From assembly GCA_028287285.1 (NCBI GenBank), contig JAQBPY010000189.1, forward strand, positions 1 to 52,725: a DNA stretch of 52,725 nt, written 5' to 3'. Under the pieces are notes generated by a model. It worked only from the letters and a program-made list of their open reading frames with translations, was not told the origin of the DNA and ran no database searches. Positions within the stretch are counted from its first letter, which is position 1. The number at the start of each line of letters is the position of its first letter. The position numbers were made by a program, and so were the translations under genes. This stretch comes from Gemmatimonadota bacterium (lineage in GTDB: Bacteria; Gemmatimonadota; Gemmatimonadetes; Gemmatimonadales; Gemmatimonadaceae). Positions 16,935 to 26,290 of this stretch are shown piece after piece.

Positions 16935-18548
16935 ATGCCCGTGCCATTTCGAATTCTCGTTACCGATGACATCGATGCCGACGGCGTCGCCCTGCTCGCC
17001 GAGGAACCATCGTTCACCGTTGACGAAGTGCCCACGCTGCCACCAGCAGAGCTGCTGGAGCGCATTGGCGACTACGACGCGATCGTGGGCCGGAGTGCCA
17101 CGCGCATCACGGAAGCACTGCTCAAGCGCGCCACCAGGCTGCGCGTGGTGGGACGTGCAGGTGTGGGCGTTGACAACATCGCCCTGGACGCCGCGACGGC
17201 GCTCGGCATCGCCGTCATCAATGCGCCGGCGGGCAATACGGTGGCCGTGGCCGAATTGTTTTTCGGCACCCTCATTGGCCTGATCAGGCATCTGCCTGCG
17301 GCCGCGACGTCCATGCGCGAAGGCAGATGGGATCGCTCGCAGCTGCTGGGGACGGAGCTCAAGGGAAAGACACTGGTGATCGTGGGAGTTGGACGAATTG
17401 GCGGAGAGGTCGCGACCCGCGCGCTCGCATTTGGAATGGACGTCGCCGGCTTCGATCCGTACGTGAGCGACGAGCGTTTTCGCTCGCTGAAGATCCGGCG
17501 CCTGGCATCGCTCGAGGAGGGGTTGGACGTGGCCGACGTTATCACCGTGCACACACCGCTCACCGAAGAAACAGAAGCGATGATCGGGCGCCGCGAGCTC
17601 GCGCGGCTGAAAAACGGCGCGATCGCAGTGAACATGGCGCGTGGGGGAATCATCGAAGAGTCGGCACTCGTGCAGGCGCTCGAGAGCGGCCAGCTCCGCG
17701 GTGCGATCGTGGATGCATTCACGAAAGAACCGGTTGCGGCGGATCATCCACTGCGTCGTGCCGCAAACGTGCTGCTCACGCCGCACATTGGCGCATCGAG
17801 CGCGGAGGCGCAGCGAAATGTCGCGGTGGACGCGTGCGCGGCGGTGCGCGATGCACTGCTGCATGACGAGCTCTCACGCTCGATCAACGTCGCCGGTGCC
17901 GGCATTGGAGACTGGCGCGCGCTGCAGACGGCCATCCAGGTCACGCGCCGCGCCGCGGCTACGGCGCGAGCCATCCTCGCAGACCGCGGCGTGCGTGCGG
18001 TGCAGCGGCTGTCACTGCGCTGCGGGCCGGAGCTGGTTGGCGCTTCGGCGGCGCTGCTCGCGGCCGCCGCAGCCGGCGTGCTCGAAGGCGCGGTCGACGT
18101 CGAACGGTTGAACCTCATCAACGCGAGGGCGATCGCCGAAGCGAGAGAAATCGAGCTCGCGTGCGCGGAATCGGCGTCGCTCGGGCCGTATGGAATCCAG
18201 GTGAGCCTGAGCGGCGGCATGCAGGAGATCGCCGTGGGTGGAATCGCGCCCGACGGCGCCGCGGGGAGATTCACGCGCATTGGCGGATTTCACGTGGACG
18301 TGGCTCCCCGGGACACGATGATCATTCTCACGAACAACGACGTGCCTGGCGTCATTGGACGTGTGGGAACGCTGCTCGGAAATTCCGGCGTGAACATCGC
18401 CGAATATCACCAGGCTCGGCTGGCACAGGGAGGCGATGCGCTGGCCGCCGTGAGCGTGGACGGCACCGTGGGCCCCGGAGTGCGCGAAGCACTTCTCAAG
18501 CTTCCGGACATCATTTCGGCAACCATCGTTCACTTTCGCGGCGCCTGA
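16935..18548 (+). CDS. serA: D-3-phosphoglycerate dehydrogenase
   Basis: First enzyme of serine biosynthesis, oxidising 3-phosphoglycerate to 3-phosphohydroxypyruvate with NAD+. The 537-residue long form is seen. Residues 1-~310 are the catalytic and NAD domains (GRAGVGVDNIALDAAT, Rossmann VIVGVGRIGGEVATRA, catalytic Arg in NMARGGIIEESAL, Glu, and His in LTPHIGASSAEAQ). An intervening substrate-binding domain of ~140 residues follows, and a C-terminal ACT domain (DTMIILTNNDVPGVIGRVGTLLGNSGVNIAEYHQAR) is the usual site of serine feedback. It heads a four-gene operon with an FAD oxidase, serB and a class V aminotransferase. Confidence 0.95.
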   Translation: MPVPFRILVTDDIDADGVALLAEEPSFTVDEVPTLPPAELLERIGDYDAIVGRSATRITEALLKRATRLRVVGRAGVGVDNIALDAATALGIAVINAPAGNTVAVAELFFGTLIGLIRHLPAAATSMREGRWDRSQLLGTELKGKTLVIVGVGRIGGEVATRALAFGMDVAGFDPYVSDERFRSLKIRRLASLEEGLDVADVITVHTPLTEETEAMIGRRELARLKNGAIAVNMARGGIIEESALVQALESGQLRGAIVDAFTKEPVAADHPLRRAANVLLTPHIGASSAEAQRNVAVDACAAVRDALLHDELSRSINVAGAGIGDWRALQTAIQVTRRAAATARAILADRGVRAVQRLSLRCGPELVGASAALLAAAAAGVLEGAVDVERLNLINARAIAEAREIELACAESASLGPYGIQVSLSGGMQEIAVGGIAPDGAAGRFTRIGGFHVDVAPRDTMIILTNNDVPGVIGRVGTLLGNSGVNIAEYHQARLAQGGDALAAVSVDGTVGPGVREALLKLPDIISATIVHFRGA

Positions 18549-18550
18549 GC

Positions 18551-19930
18551 GTGGGCGAGCGCACTCCGGAAATCGTGCGCGACGAGGACGTGCGCCGAGC
18601 GTATGCGGCGGACGTCTCCGGACTGGTCATGGTACCCGACGGAGTCGCACGCCCCACCAGCGCCGGCGAAGTCGCGGCGCTGCTGGCTGAAGCAGCGGCG
18701 GCAGGAACGGCAGTCACCGCCGCGGGTGGGCAGACGAGCACCACTGCGTCGTCGATCACGGATCGTGGCATCCTGCTCTCGCTGCGTGCGATGCATCGCG
18801 TGATCGACATCGATCCGGTTGCACGCACTGCGCGCGTGGAGCCCGGCGTGTTCGTGGGTGATCTCAAACGCGCGTGCGCCGAGCACGACTTGTTGTTTGC
18901 GCCCGACCCCACGAGCGAAGACGAATGCACCGTGGGCGGGGCCGTCGCATGCAATGCGTCCGGTGCGCGCTCGCTTCGATACGGAGCAACGCGACCCCAC
19001 GTTCGCTCCCTGCGGGTGGCGCTCGCCGACGGCTCCATCGTCGACGTCAAGCGATCGTCCGTCGAGAAGAATACCGTCGGCTTCCAGCTCGCACATGATC
19101 CGGTGGACTGGTTCATCGGCAGCGAAGGAACGCTGGGCATCGTGGTGGAGGCGGAGCTGTCGCTGCTGCCATTGCCCGCGCTGGTGATGGGATTGTCGAT
19201 TCCGTTCGCATCGGAAGCAGAGGCGCTTGCCTTTGTGATGGCGGCACGCGAAAGTCGCGCCCTGCATCCCCGCTGCCTCGAGTTCTTCGATGTGCTCGCG
19301 CTCGCGATCACGCGCGCGGCAGAAGACATGTCGTCGTGGGCACTGGGTGCGGCAGCGTTCGTGTATGTAGAAGAAGTGCCCGCGCGCGGAACGGAGCCCG
19401 CACTCGATGCCTGGCTCGCGCTGGCGGAAGCGCACGGCGCCATTACCGACGATGTTCGCGTGTACGACGGAGAAACAGCGTTGCGCGACGCGCGCAGGAT
19501 GCGGCATGCCGTTCCGGCGCACATGAACGAGCGCGGCGCGGCGCGACGGCCGTTTGGCGGGCGCAAGGTCTCCACCGACTGGGCAGTGCCATATGCGCAG
19601 CTCGCGCGGGCCATCGCGCGCGCGCGCGACCTCGCCGAACGCGCGGGCATCGACCAGGCGGTGATCTATGGGCATGCGGGTAATGGGCATCCGCACCAGA
19701 ATTTTATCGCCGGCGACGCTGATGATCTGGCGAAGATCGACAGGGTGGTTGAAGCGACGCTGCGCGAAGTGATTGCCCTGGGTGGCACGGTGGCCGCGGA
19801 GCACGGCATCGGCAAGATCAAGCGGAAGTGGCTGTCGATGCAGATGTCGCCGCTGCAGGTGGGCATGATGCGCGCGGTAAAGCAGCAGCTCGACCCCAGG
19901 GGCATTCTCGCTCCGGGGAATGTGCTGTGA
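18551..19930 (+). CDS. FAD-linked 2-hydroxyacid dehydrogenase, possibly D-2-hydroxyglutarate dehydrogenase
   Basis: A 459-residue flavoprotein of the GlcD/D-lactate dehydrogenase class. The N-terminal FAD-binding PCMH domain shows PTSAGEVAALLAEAAAAG, the flavin-contacting stretch DPTSEDECTVGGAVACNASG and GSEGTLGIVVEAEL. The C-terminal FAD-oxidase domain shows YGHAGNGHPHQNF and AEHGIGKIKRKWL. The start is GTG 18551, two bases after the serA stop; the frame extends far upstream only because it overlaps serA. It is in one operon with serA, serB and an aminotransferase. SerA enzymes can reduce 2-ketoglutarate to D-2-hydroxyglutarate, and a D-2-hydroxyglutarate dehydrogenase of this family recycles it, so that activity is the favoured guess. 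Glycolate or D-lactate remain possible. Confidence 0.88.
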   Translation: MGERTPEIVRDEDVRRAYAADVSGLVMVPDGVARPTSAGEVAALLAEAAAAGTAVTAAGGQTSTTASSITDRGILLSLRAMHRVIDIDPVARTARVEPGVFVGDLKRACAEHDLLFAPDPTSEDECTVGGAVACNASGARSLRYGATRPHVRSLRVALADGSIVDVKRSSVEKNTVGFQLAHDPVDWFIGSEGTLGIVVEAELSLLPLPALVMGLSIPFASEAEALAFVMAARESRALHPRCLEFFDVLALAITRAAEDMSSWALGAAAFVYVEEVPARGTEPALDAWLALAEAHGAITDDVRVYDGETALRDARRMRHAVPAHMNERGAARRPFGGRKVSTDWAVPYAQLARAIARARDLAERAGIDQAVIYGHAGNGHPHQNFIAGDADDLAKIDRVVEATLREVIALGGTVAAEHGIGKIKRKWLSMQMSPLQVGMMRAVKQQLDPRGILAPGNVL

Positions 19931-20568
19931 GCTTTGCCAGCGTGATTTTGGACGTTGACTCCACGCTGTGCGGAGTCGAGGGAATCGACTGGCTCGCGAA
20001 CATGCACGGCACGCGTGTGGCGGAACAGGTCGCCGATGCGACGATGCGCGCAATGGCCGGTGAGATTGCACTCGATGCCGTCTATGGCGAACGGCTCGCG
20101 CTCGTACTGCCAACCGAGCGCGATGTTGCCGCACTGGCCGACGCGTACATCGAGATGCTCGCTCCCGGTGCCCAGCGAGCCGTTCAGCGTCTGCACGACG
20201 CCGGCCGGCGCGTGGTGCTGGTCAGCGGCGGAATCCGCGAGGCCATTCTGCCGGTCGCGGTGAAGCTCGGCATCGCCCATGGCGATGTGCATGCGGTATC
20301 GGTGCAGTTCGGAGCCAATGGGAGCTACCGTGCTTTCGACACCCGCTCGCCATTGGCCACGTCGACGGGAAAATTCGACGTCGCAAAGTCACTCGACCTG
20401 CCGCGACGCGTGCTTGCGGTTGGCGACGGGGCCACCGACCTTGCGCTGCGGCCAGCCGTGGATGCATTTGCGGCCTTCACGGGTTTCGCGACACGCATGC
20501 AGGTCGTCGACGCCGCCGACGTCGTCATCTCTTCCTTCGATCAACTGACGGAGCTCGTCCTCGCATGA
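19927..20568 (+). CDS. serB: HAD-family phosphoserine phosphatase
   Basis: A 213-residue HAD phosphatase that in this operon most likely removes phosphate from O-phosphoserine, the last step of serine synthesis. Motif I is LDVDSTLCGVEGIDW, motif II VVLVSGG, and motifs III/IV STGKFDVAK with VLAVGDGATDLALRPAVD, as in SerB. The start is the GTG at 19927, which overlaps the stop of the preceding oxidase as GTGA. The longer frame from 19828 lies inside that gene. The downstream gene starts within its stop (ATGA), so three of the four genes are translationally coupled. Confidence 0.88.
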   Translation: MSFASVILDVDSTLCGVEGIDWLANMHGTRVAEQVADATMRAMAGEIALDAVYGERLALVLPTERDVAALADAYIEMLAPGAQRAVQRLHDAGRRVVLVSGGIREAILPVAVKLGIAHGDVHAVSVQFGANGSYRAFDTRSPLATSTGKFDVAKSLDLPRRVLAVGDGATDLALRPAVDAFAAFTGFATRMQVVDAADVVISSFDQLTELVLA

Positions 20569-21674
20569 CCGATTCACTGCTCACCAACGGCACCTTCTTC
20601 TTTCCCGGACCAACGGAGGTGCGCCCGGCTGTGCTGGCGGCACTGACGCAACCGATGATTGCCCACCGCGGGCCGGCATTCGAGTCGATGTACGGCCGGA
20701 TGCAGGATGCCCTGCAGGTGATCTTCGGCACCACCCGGCCCGTCTATGTAAGCAGCTCGTCGGCGACGGGGCTGATGGAAGCGGCCGTGCGCTCGGCGCC
20801 GGCAGGGCGCATTTTATCCATCGTGAACGGCGCATTCTCCGCGCGGTTTGCCGCCATCGTGCAGGCCTGTGCGCGCGATGGCGACGTGCTGGACGTCGAG
20901 TGGGGAAAGGCCATTGACCTCGATGTGCTCGCGGAGCGGTTGCGTGGAATGCGATACGCCGCGGTGACCGTGGCGCACTCTGAAACGTCCACCGGGGTGC
21001 TCACCGACATCCGCGCCGTGACACGCATTGCCCACGAGAACGGCGCCGTTTGTCTGGTGGATTCCGTTACGGGGGTGGGCGCGGCGGAATTGCGGTTCGA
21101 CGAGTGGGAGCTGGACTTTGCCCTGACAGGATCGCAAAAGGCGCTCGCCCTTCCGCCGGGGCTGGCCTTTGCCGTTGCATCCAAGGCATTCGTGGAACAG
21201 GCAGGGGCGCAGCACGCACGCGGCCTCTACTTCGACATCGTGGAATTCGAGACGTACGCGCTCAGGAACCAGACGCCCAACACGCCGGCCATTTCGCTGT
21301 TCTTTGCGGCCGACGTGCAGCTTCCGTTCATTGCCGCCGAGACGATGGCCGTACGGTGGGCACGACACGCCGCCATGGCCAAACGTACTTGCGACTGGGT
21401 CGACGCACTCTCGGCGCGACATGGCGGCGCGCTCGAGGTGGCCGCCACCCCCGGACATCGCTCGCCATCGGTGACGAGCATCGGGCTTCCGTCATCCATT
21501 ACCGGGTCCACGGTGCTCGCGGCGGTTGCGCAGCACGGCTTCACCATCGGCAGCGGTTACGGCAAGAACAGGGAAACGTCAATCCGCATCGGTCACATGG
21601 GAGATCACACGCTCGAGGGACTGGAGCGCTGCCTTGCCGCCTGCGACCTGGCCTTCGATGCGCTGCTGCGCTGA
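20565..21674 (+). CDS. Class V aminotransferase, likely phosphoserine aminotransferase
   Basis: A 369-residue PLP-dependent aminotransferase of the serine-pyruvate/alanine-glyoxylate type. Seen: the N-terminal FFPGPTEVRPAVLAALTQPMIAHRG, VAHSETSTGV, the PLP-contacting CLVDSVTGVGA, and the Schiff-base Lys in ALTGSQKALALPPGLAF. The last motif is RIGHMGDHT. Because it ends an operon with serA and serB and no serC is present, it probably supplies the missing transamination of 3-phosphohydroxypyruvate. A serine-glyoxylate role is the alternative. Its ATG overlaps the serB stop. Confidence 0.9.
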   Translation: MTDSLLTNGTFFFPGPTEVRPAVLAALTQPMIAHRGPAFESMYGRMQDALQVIFGTTRPVYVSSSSATGLMEAAVRSAPAGRILSIVNGAFSARFAAIVQACARDGDVLDVEWGKAIDLDVLAERLRGMRYAAVTVAHSETSTGVLTDIRAVTRIAHENGAVCLVDSVTGVGAAELRFDEWELDFALTGSQKALALPPGLAFAVASKAFVEQAGAQHARGLYFDIVEFETYALRNQTPNTPAISLFFAADVQLPFIAAETMAVRWARHAAMAKRTCDWVDALSARHGGALEVAATPGHRSPSVTSIGLPSSITGSTVLAAVAQHGFTIGSGYGKNRETSIRIGHMGDHTLEGLERCLAACDLAFDALLR

Positions 21675-23024
21675 TCAGCGATCGATGTGGAGCGCGATCT
21701 GCCGCGTGGGCGATCGCATGTTGATGACGGCGAAGTCGCCCGAGCGCCTCGTCTTGTCGCTCCAGATGCTCACGCAGTCACGGCCTGACCGCTTCGATTC
21801 GTAGAGGGCATCGTCGGCGCGGGCGCGCAGCGTCTCGCCGAAATCCTTGGCGCCGCGCGGAGCACCCACGGCCACGCCGATGCTCGTGGTCAGCGGCACC
21901 TGCGGCAGCGAGGTGCCGATGTCGAAGGAATGATCGCGGACGCGCTCGCAGAGACGGCTCGCAAAGAGCTGTGCCCCTGCGCTTCCCGTATCCGCCAGGA
22001 GGATCGCAAACTCTTCACCGCCAACGCGCGCCACGACGTCGCCAGCGCGGCCCGAATTGATGAGCAGCGACCCCACGGTGCGCAGGACCTTGTCCCCGGC
22101 CAGGTGGCCGAAATTGTCGTTGATGAGCTTGAAGTGATCGAGATCGATGGACAGCAGCGCGAATTCGCTGCCGGCACGCGTCGCGCGGCTGACTTCGCGG
22201 ACGAGCGCCTGATCGAACCCTCGGCGATTGAGGCAGCCGGTAAGCGAGTCCGTCAGGACGAGACTGGACAGCTGGGCACGCACGGCATTGTACGCATGGC
22301 CAACACGCGTGATCGCGTCGGAACGTCCGTCGGCGGCAACATCGTACTCACGCGAGAAATCACCGTTTTCCACATGCTCGAACAGCCGCACGATGGTGTG
22401 CAGACGACGGCGAACATTGACGGTCTGGACGACCATGAGCACGATGCCCGCGGCACACGCCGCGGCCGTCCACAGCTCCTCAGCGACATTGATGCGTGCG
22501 CCCTGAAGACTCGCCGATGCGATGAGCAGGAGGTATCCGGCCAGCCCGAGCTGCACCACGCGCCATGCCTGCCGGCGCCCGAAGAAGTAGTTCGCGACGT
22601 GCACGACCACGATCGTTCCGAACAGGGCGCGATCGTAATGCTCGGGGGTCGTAGCCGTTGCGGTGAGACCGAAGATGAGCGCCAGATCGGCGCAGAGCGT
22701 GAGCGTGACGAGGTTGGTGGATGCAACGCCCTTGCGGCTCGACACTGCATGGATGGCGATGACGACCGCGACGTACATGAGCACCGTCATGACGACGCGG
22801 CTGATGCCCGTGGTCGCGTTCACCGCGTTGGTGACGCCGAGCAGCACGACGACCTGAATGGCGGCGATGATGAGTGCGGCACGTACTCGCGTGCCGATAT
22901 GGGACGCGAGCACTTCCGCCGCCACGGTATCGCGGTCGCGCTGGTGGTAGGCCAGTTCGACCTTTGGGCCGAACCGTTCGGGCGAGGTGACTGATACGTC
23001 GTCGTTAGTCTGGTAGCCGTCCAT
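21675..23024 (-). CDS. Membrane diguanylate cyclase (GGDEF)
   Basis: A 449-residue protein with an N-terminal membrane region of about six helices (e.g. ALIIAAIQVVVLLGVTNAV, VVMTVLMYVAVVIAIHAV, LVTLTLCADLALIFGLTA) followed by a GGDEF domain. The active-site motif is GGEEF (VVARVGGEEFAILLADTG), a functional variant, with DLDHFKLINDNFGHLAGD for metal and GTP binding. An RxxD-type inhibitory site five residues upstream is not present. It is expected to make cyclic di-GMP from two GTP at the inner membrane. ATG 23024 is preferred over the TTG at 23054. The stop abuts the stop of the convergent aminotransferase, with no terminator visible between them. Confidence 0.9.
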   Translation of the reverse strand: MDGYQTNDDVSVTSPERFGPKVELAYHQRDRDTVAAEVLASHIGTRVRAALIIAAIQVVVLLGVTNAVNATTGISRVVMTVLMYVAVVIAIHAVSSRKGVASTNLVTLTLCADLALIFGLTATATTPEHYDRALFGTIVVVHVANYFFGRRQAWRVVQLGLAGYLLLIASASLQGARINVAEELWTAAACAAGIVLMVVQTVNVRRRLHTIVRLFEHVENGDFSREYDVAADGRSDAITRVGHAYNAVRAQLSSLVLTDSLTGCLNRRGFDQALVREVSRATRAGSEFALLSIDLDHFKLINDNFGHLAGDKVLRTVGSLLINSGRAGDVVARVGGEEFAILLADTGSAGAQLFASRLCERVRDHSFDIGTSLPQVPLTTSIGVAVGAPRGAKDFGETLRARADDALYESKRSGRDCVSIWSDKTRRSGDFAVINMRSPTRQIALHIDR

Positions 23025-23258
23025 ATCCTGTGCACTTGGCGACAGTCGTGCCAAATACAGGACAGCATGCCAATCTGTTGTAAATCAACAACTTAGCTGC
23101 ACAAAACCCACCAGCGGGACACTTTTCGGTACGGCGGCCTGCGACGAGTCGTTCAAAATGCCAGACGCAGAGACGTTACGTTTGTAGCATCTGGGCAAAT
23201 GTTTGGTAGGACTTTCCTTGCTGTCCGGCCCCACTTCGGTCAGACCGCCCGACTCGCG

Positions 23259-25058
23259 TCAATCCCCCGCCACCGCCATCGACGGCGTTGCACTTCCGGC
23301 AACCGGCGCTCCGACGGGGCGGCGCTCACCGACCTGCTGCCGCCACATGGCATAGTACAACCCCTTCCGGTCCAGCAGCTCCTCGTGCCGGCCTTCCTCG
23401 ACGACCCGGCCCTGCTCCAGGACGAAGATCCGGTCTGCATGCAGGACAGTGCTCAGCCGGTGAGCGATGAGCACTGTGATCACGTCGGCGCCTTGGGCGA
23501 CGTCGCGCATCGTCTGGCTGATCTCCGCCTCCGTGAGCGAATCGAGTGAGCTCGTTGCTTCATCGAAGACGAGGAGGTGCGGACTGCGCAGCAAGGCGCG
23601 CGCGATGGACAACCGCTGCTTCTCGCCGCCTGAGATCTTCATGCCGCCCTCGCCAATGACGGTATCCAGCCCCTTGTCGGCGCGGTTGAGCAGTGAGTTG
23701 GCGGCCGCGCGCCTGAGGACGTCGAGGCACTGCGCGTCCGTCGCGTCCGGATGCACGAAGAGCAGGTTCTCGCGAATGGAGCCGCTGAACAATTGGGCAT
23801 CCTGCGTCACGAAGCCAATGCGCTCGCGGAACTCGTCGAGGTCCACATCCTCGCTCGAGATGCCGTTGTACAGGATGCGCCCGTGGCTTGGGCGATACAG
23901 GCCCACGAGCAGCTTCACGAGCGTCGTCTTGCCGGCGCCTGACGGGCCCACGAACGCAATGGTCTGCCCGCGCTGCACACCGAAGCGGACGTCGGCAAGT
24001 GCGGGTGCCGTGGCCGTGGCGTGCGTGAAGCTCACGTCCTCGAACGAGAGTGTCTTCAGGTCGCCAACGGGAACCGGATTCAGCGGCTTTGGATCCACCG
24101 GAATGCGGAAGATGGCCTCGAAGTTCGCGAGTGAGGCTTCCGTTTCGCGAAAGGTGTTGACGACGTTGCCCAGCTCCTGCATGGGGCCGAAAATAAAGAA
24201 GCTGTAAATGAGCAGCGACATGTACTGCCCCACGCTCACGCGCTGCTGAAAGATCAGGTACAGCAGGAGGAACATGATCGACGTGCGGATCAGGTTCACC
24301 GCCGTGCCCTGCACGAAGCTGATGGAGCGGATGTAGCGCACCTTCTTGAGCTCGAGGCCGAGAATCTTGGTCGTCGTCGCGTTGAGGCGCAGCTCTTCCT
24401 GCTTTGCGAGCCCCAGGCTCTTCACGAGCTCGATGTTGCGCAGCGATTCGGTCGTCGCACCGGCCAGCGCCGTCGTTTCCGCGACGATGACCTTCTGGAT
24501 GGTCTTCACACGCTTGCTCAGCGATGAGCTGATGAACGCGAGCACCGGGACGGTAAGCAGGAATGCCGGGGCAATGGACCAGTGAATGCGGAACGAATAC
24601 GCCATCACGAACACGACACCGACGATCGTGGTGAACACGAAGTTCACGAACTGCCCGATGAAGCGCTCGGTATCGCTGCGAACCTTCTGGAGCTTGCCAA
24701 GGGTCTCGCCGCTACGCTGGTCCTCGAAGGTCTGGAAGGGGAGCGCAAGCGAGTGCCGGATACCATCGGAGTACAGGTCTGCTCCAACGCGCTGCGTGAT
24801 GACGTTGACGAAGTAATCCTGGAAATTCTTGGCCACGCGCGAGATGAAGGCGACGCTGATGGCCATGCCGAGGAGCTTGAGGACGCCATAGATGAACTGC
24901 GTGCGCGTGTACTTGTCGCGCTGCGTGGCGTAGTCGTCGATGATGTGCTGCAGGATGGCAGGATCCAGCAGCGAGAACACCTGATTGATGCTGGCCAGCA
25001 CGAGCGCGAGCAGCACGTAGCGCGAGTACGGCCGCAGATACCGAAAGAGAGTCCGCAT
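23259..25058 (-). CDS. ABC exporter, fused membrane and ATPase domains
   Basis: A 599-residue half-transporter of the MsbA/multidrug type, expected to work as a dimer in the inner membrane. Residues ~1-320 contain six membrane helices (YVLLALVLASINQVF, LLGMAISVAFISRV, TIVGVVFVMAY and others). Residues ~350-580 form the ATPase: Walker A VGPSGAGKTTL, Q-loop FVTQDAQLFSG, signature ISGGEKQRLSIARALL, Walker B HLLVFDEATSSLD and H-loop IAHRLST. All catalytic residues are intact. The start is MRTLFRYLRPYSRYV at 25058; the frame extends to 25304 but that segment is Arg/Pro-rich and antisense-like. The substrate is not evident from neighbours. Confidence 0.93.
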   Translation of the reverse strand: MRTLFRYLRPYSRYVLLALVLASINQVFSLLDPAILQHIIDDYATQRDKYTRTQFIYGVLKLLGMAISVAFISRVAKNFQDYFVNVITQRVGADLYSDGIRHSLALPFQTFEDQRSGETLGKLQKVRSDTERFIGQFVNFVFTTIVGVVFVMAYSFRIHWSIAPAFLLTVPVLAFISSSLSKRVKTIQKVIVAETTALAGATTESLRNIELVKSLGLAKQEELRLNATTTKILGLELKKVRYIRSISFVQGTAVNLIRTSIMFLLLYLIFQQRVSVGQYMSLLIYSFFIFGPMQELGNVVNTFRETEASLANFEAIFRIPVDPKPLNPVPVGDLKTLSFEDVSFTHATATAPALADVRFGVQRGQTIAFVGPSGAGKTTLVKLLVGLYRPSHGRILYNGISSEDVDLDEFRERIGFVTQDAQLFSGSIRENLLFVHPDATDAQCLDVLRRAAANSLLNRADKGLDTVIGEGGMKISGGEKQRLSIARALLRSPHLLVFDEATSSLDSLTEAEISQTMRDVAQGADVITVLIAHRLSTVLHADRIFVLEQGRVVEEGRHEELLDRKGLYYAMWRQQVGERRPVGAPVAGSATPSMAVAGD

Positions 25059-25102
25059 AGGTAAAGAATAACTCCTGCGGCGTCCGGTTGGTTCGTTCGG
25101 TG

Positions 25103-26221
25103 CTACGGGTCGGCCCTGGGCCTCAGCCAGATGGTCTCGTCGCGAAAGGAAACGCGGTCGACGCGGCCGCCCGTGGTCTGGAACCCGACTCGCGCGATGG
25201 CGGGAGGGGGCGCACGCCGGATCTCGGCTTGCGTTCGGGCGACGGCGGAGGATGAAAGCGGCATCTCGGCTCTCTCTTCGACAATCGGAAGCCAGATTGC
25301 CCATTGCTCGATGAGCCAGCTGCCTTCGGAGAGATGGCGAAATATGATTTCGCCGCCCGGTGCTCCAACTCCGATGGCAACCGGAAGGTTCACGAATGTA
25401 AAGTCGAGGCGACGTAGCTCGGATGACGCGCGGTCTATCGACAGCACGCCCGTGATCTCGGTCTGGCGCCGATCGGGAAGCGGCGAAAAGCCGAGTCTGA
25501 TGATGCCGGCATTGGCGGAATCGGGTAGCACGCGCAGGCAGTGGGTTGCGGCGAATGATTCGGAGAGCAGGACGTCCTCATCTGGCGCGTGGAAGACATC
25601 CCGCTGAGCGCCGTGCTCCACATACCCGCGCTCCGCAAGCTCCGCCGCCGGCCGGCTCGTGAATGGCCGCAGTGCGATGCCCTCCAACTTCGTGCTGTCC
25701 GTGTTTCGCCAACGCTGTGCGGCGATGGATTGCCTGCGCACGTAGGTGGTGACGTCCATCGTGTACGCTCGCGTGAGCCGGGTGAGCTGCGAGGCGCGGA
25801 GCGCCGTTCTCGCCGCTTCCCAGACCGCCAGGGCCGCCGAGGTGGAATCGCCGCCGTTCTCGCAGCGCGGCTCCGCGGTGGTACGAACCGCCGTGAGCTG
25901 AACGGGCGCGCCGGTAAGAACGAGCGTGTGGAGCAGGACCTTCCCTTCGCTCAGCGAAATGGGCACGTCGAGCGTGGGGCGGAACGCCAGCCGCCGGGCT
26001 TCGATGCGGTACGAGCCTGCGGCCGGTGCACGCATGGAGTATGCGCCCCCGTCGTCCGCCAGCGCACGTGCAACGGGAGTGCCCTTGCTGTCCACGAGCG
26101 TGACGATCACGCCGGGCACCAGTGCGGAATCCGGCGTGATGACGACGCCACGCACCACCTGCGCGTGAAGCGCGTGCGCGGCAAACAGAAACGGGAGTAC
26201 GACCTTTGACGCAGCTCGCAT
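25103..26221 (-). CDS. Exported CarboxypepD_reg-like domain protein, unknown function
   Basis: A 372-residue predicted secreted protein. After the signal peptide (MRAASKVVLPFLFAAHALHAQ) comes a carboxypeptidase-regulatory-like beta-sandwich at about residues 22-105 (VVRGVVITPDSALVPGVIVTLVDSKG, GGAYSMRAPAAGSYRIEARRLAF), as found at the N-terminus of outer-membrane and surface proteins. The remaining ~260 residues have no family I can name and lack a TonB-dependent barrel. The gene lies 45 bases upstream of the ABC exporter on the same strand, so the two may be co-expressed. Confidence 0.75.
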   Translation of the reverse strand: MRAASKVVLPFLFAAHALHAQVVRGVVITPDSALVPGVIVTLVDSKGTPVARALADDGGAYSMRAPAAGSYRIEARRLAFRPTLDVPISLSEGKVLLHTLVLTGAPVQLTAVRTTAEPRCENGGDSTSAALAVWEAARTALRASQLTRLTRAYTMDVTTYVRRQSIAAQRWRNTDSTKLEGIALRPFTSRPAAELAERGYVEHGAQRDVFHAPDEDVLLSESFAATHCLRVLPDSANAGIIRLGFSPLPDRRQTEITGVLSIDRASSELRRLDFTFVNLPVAIGVGAPGGEIIFRHLSEGSWLIEQWAIWLPIVEERAEMPLSSSAVARTQAEIRRAPPPAIARVGFQTTGGRVDRVSFRDETIWLRPRADP

Positions 26222-26290
26222 CGTTCCTGAACCTCGCCGCGCGAGCGGCGAGGGGCAAGATGCCCGAACGCTCGCGACGTCACGGCTGGA

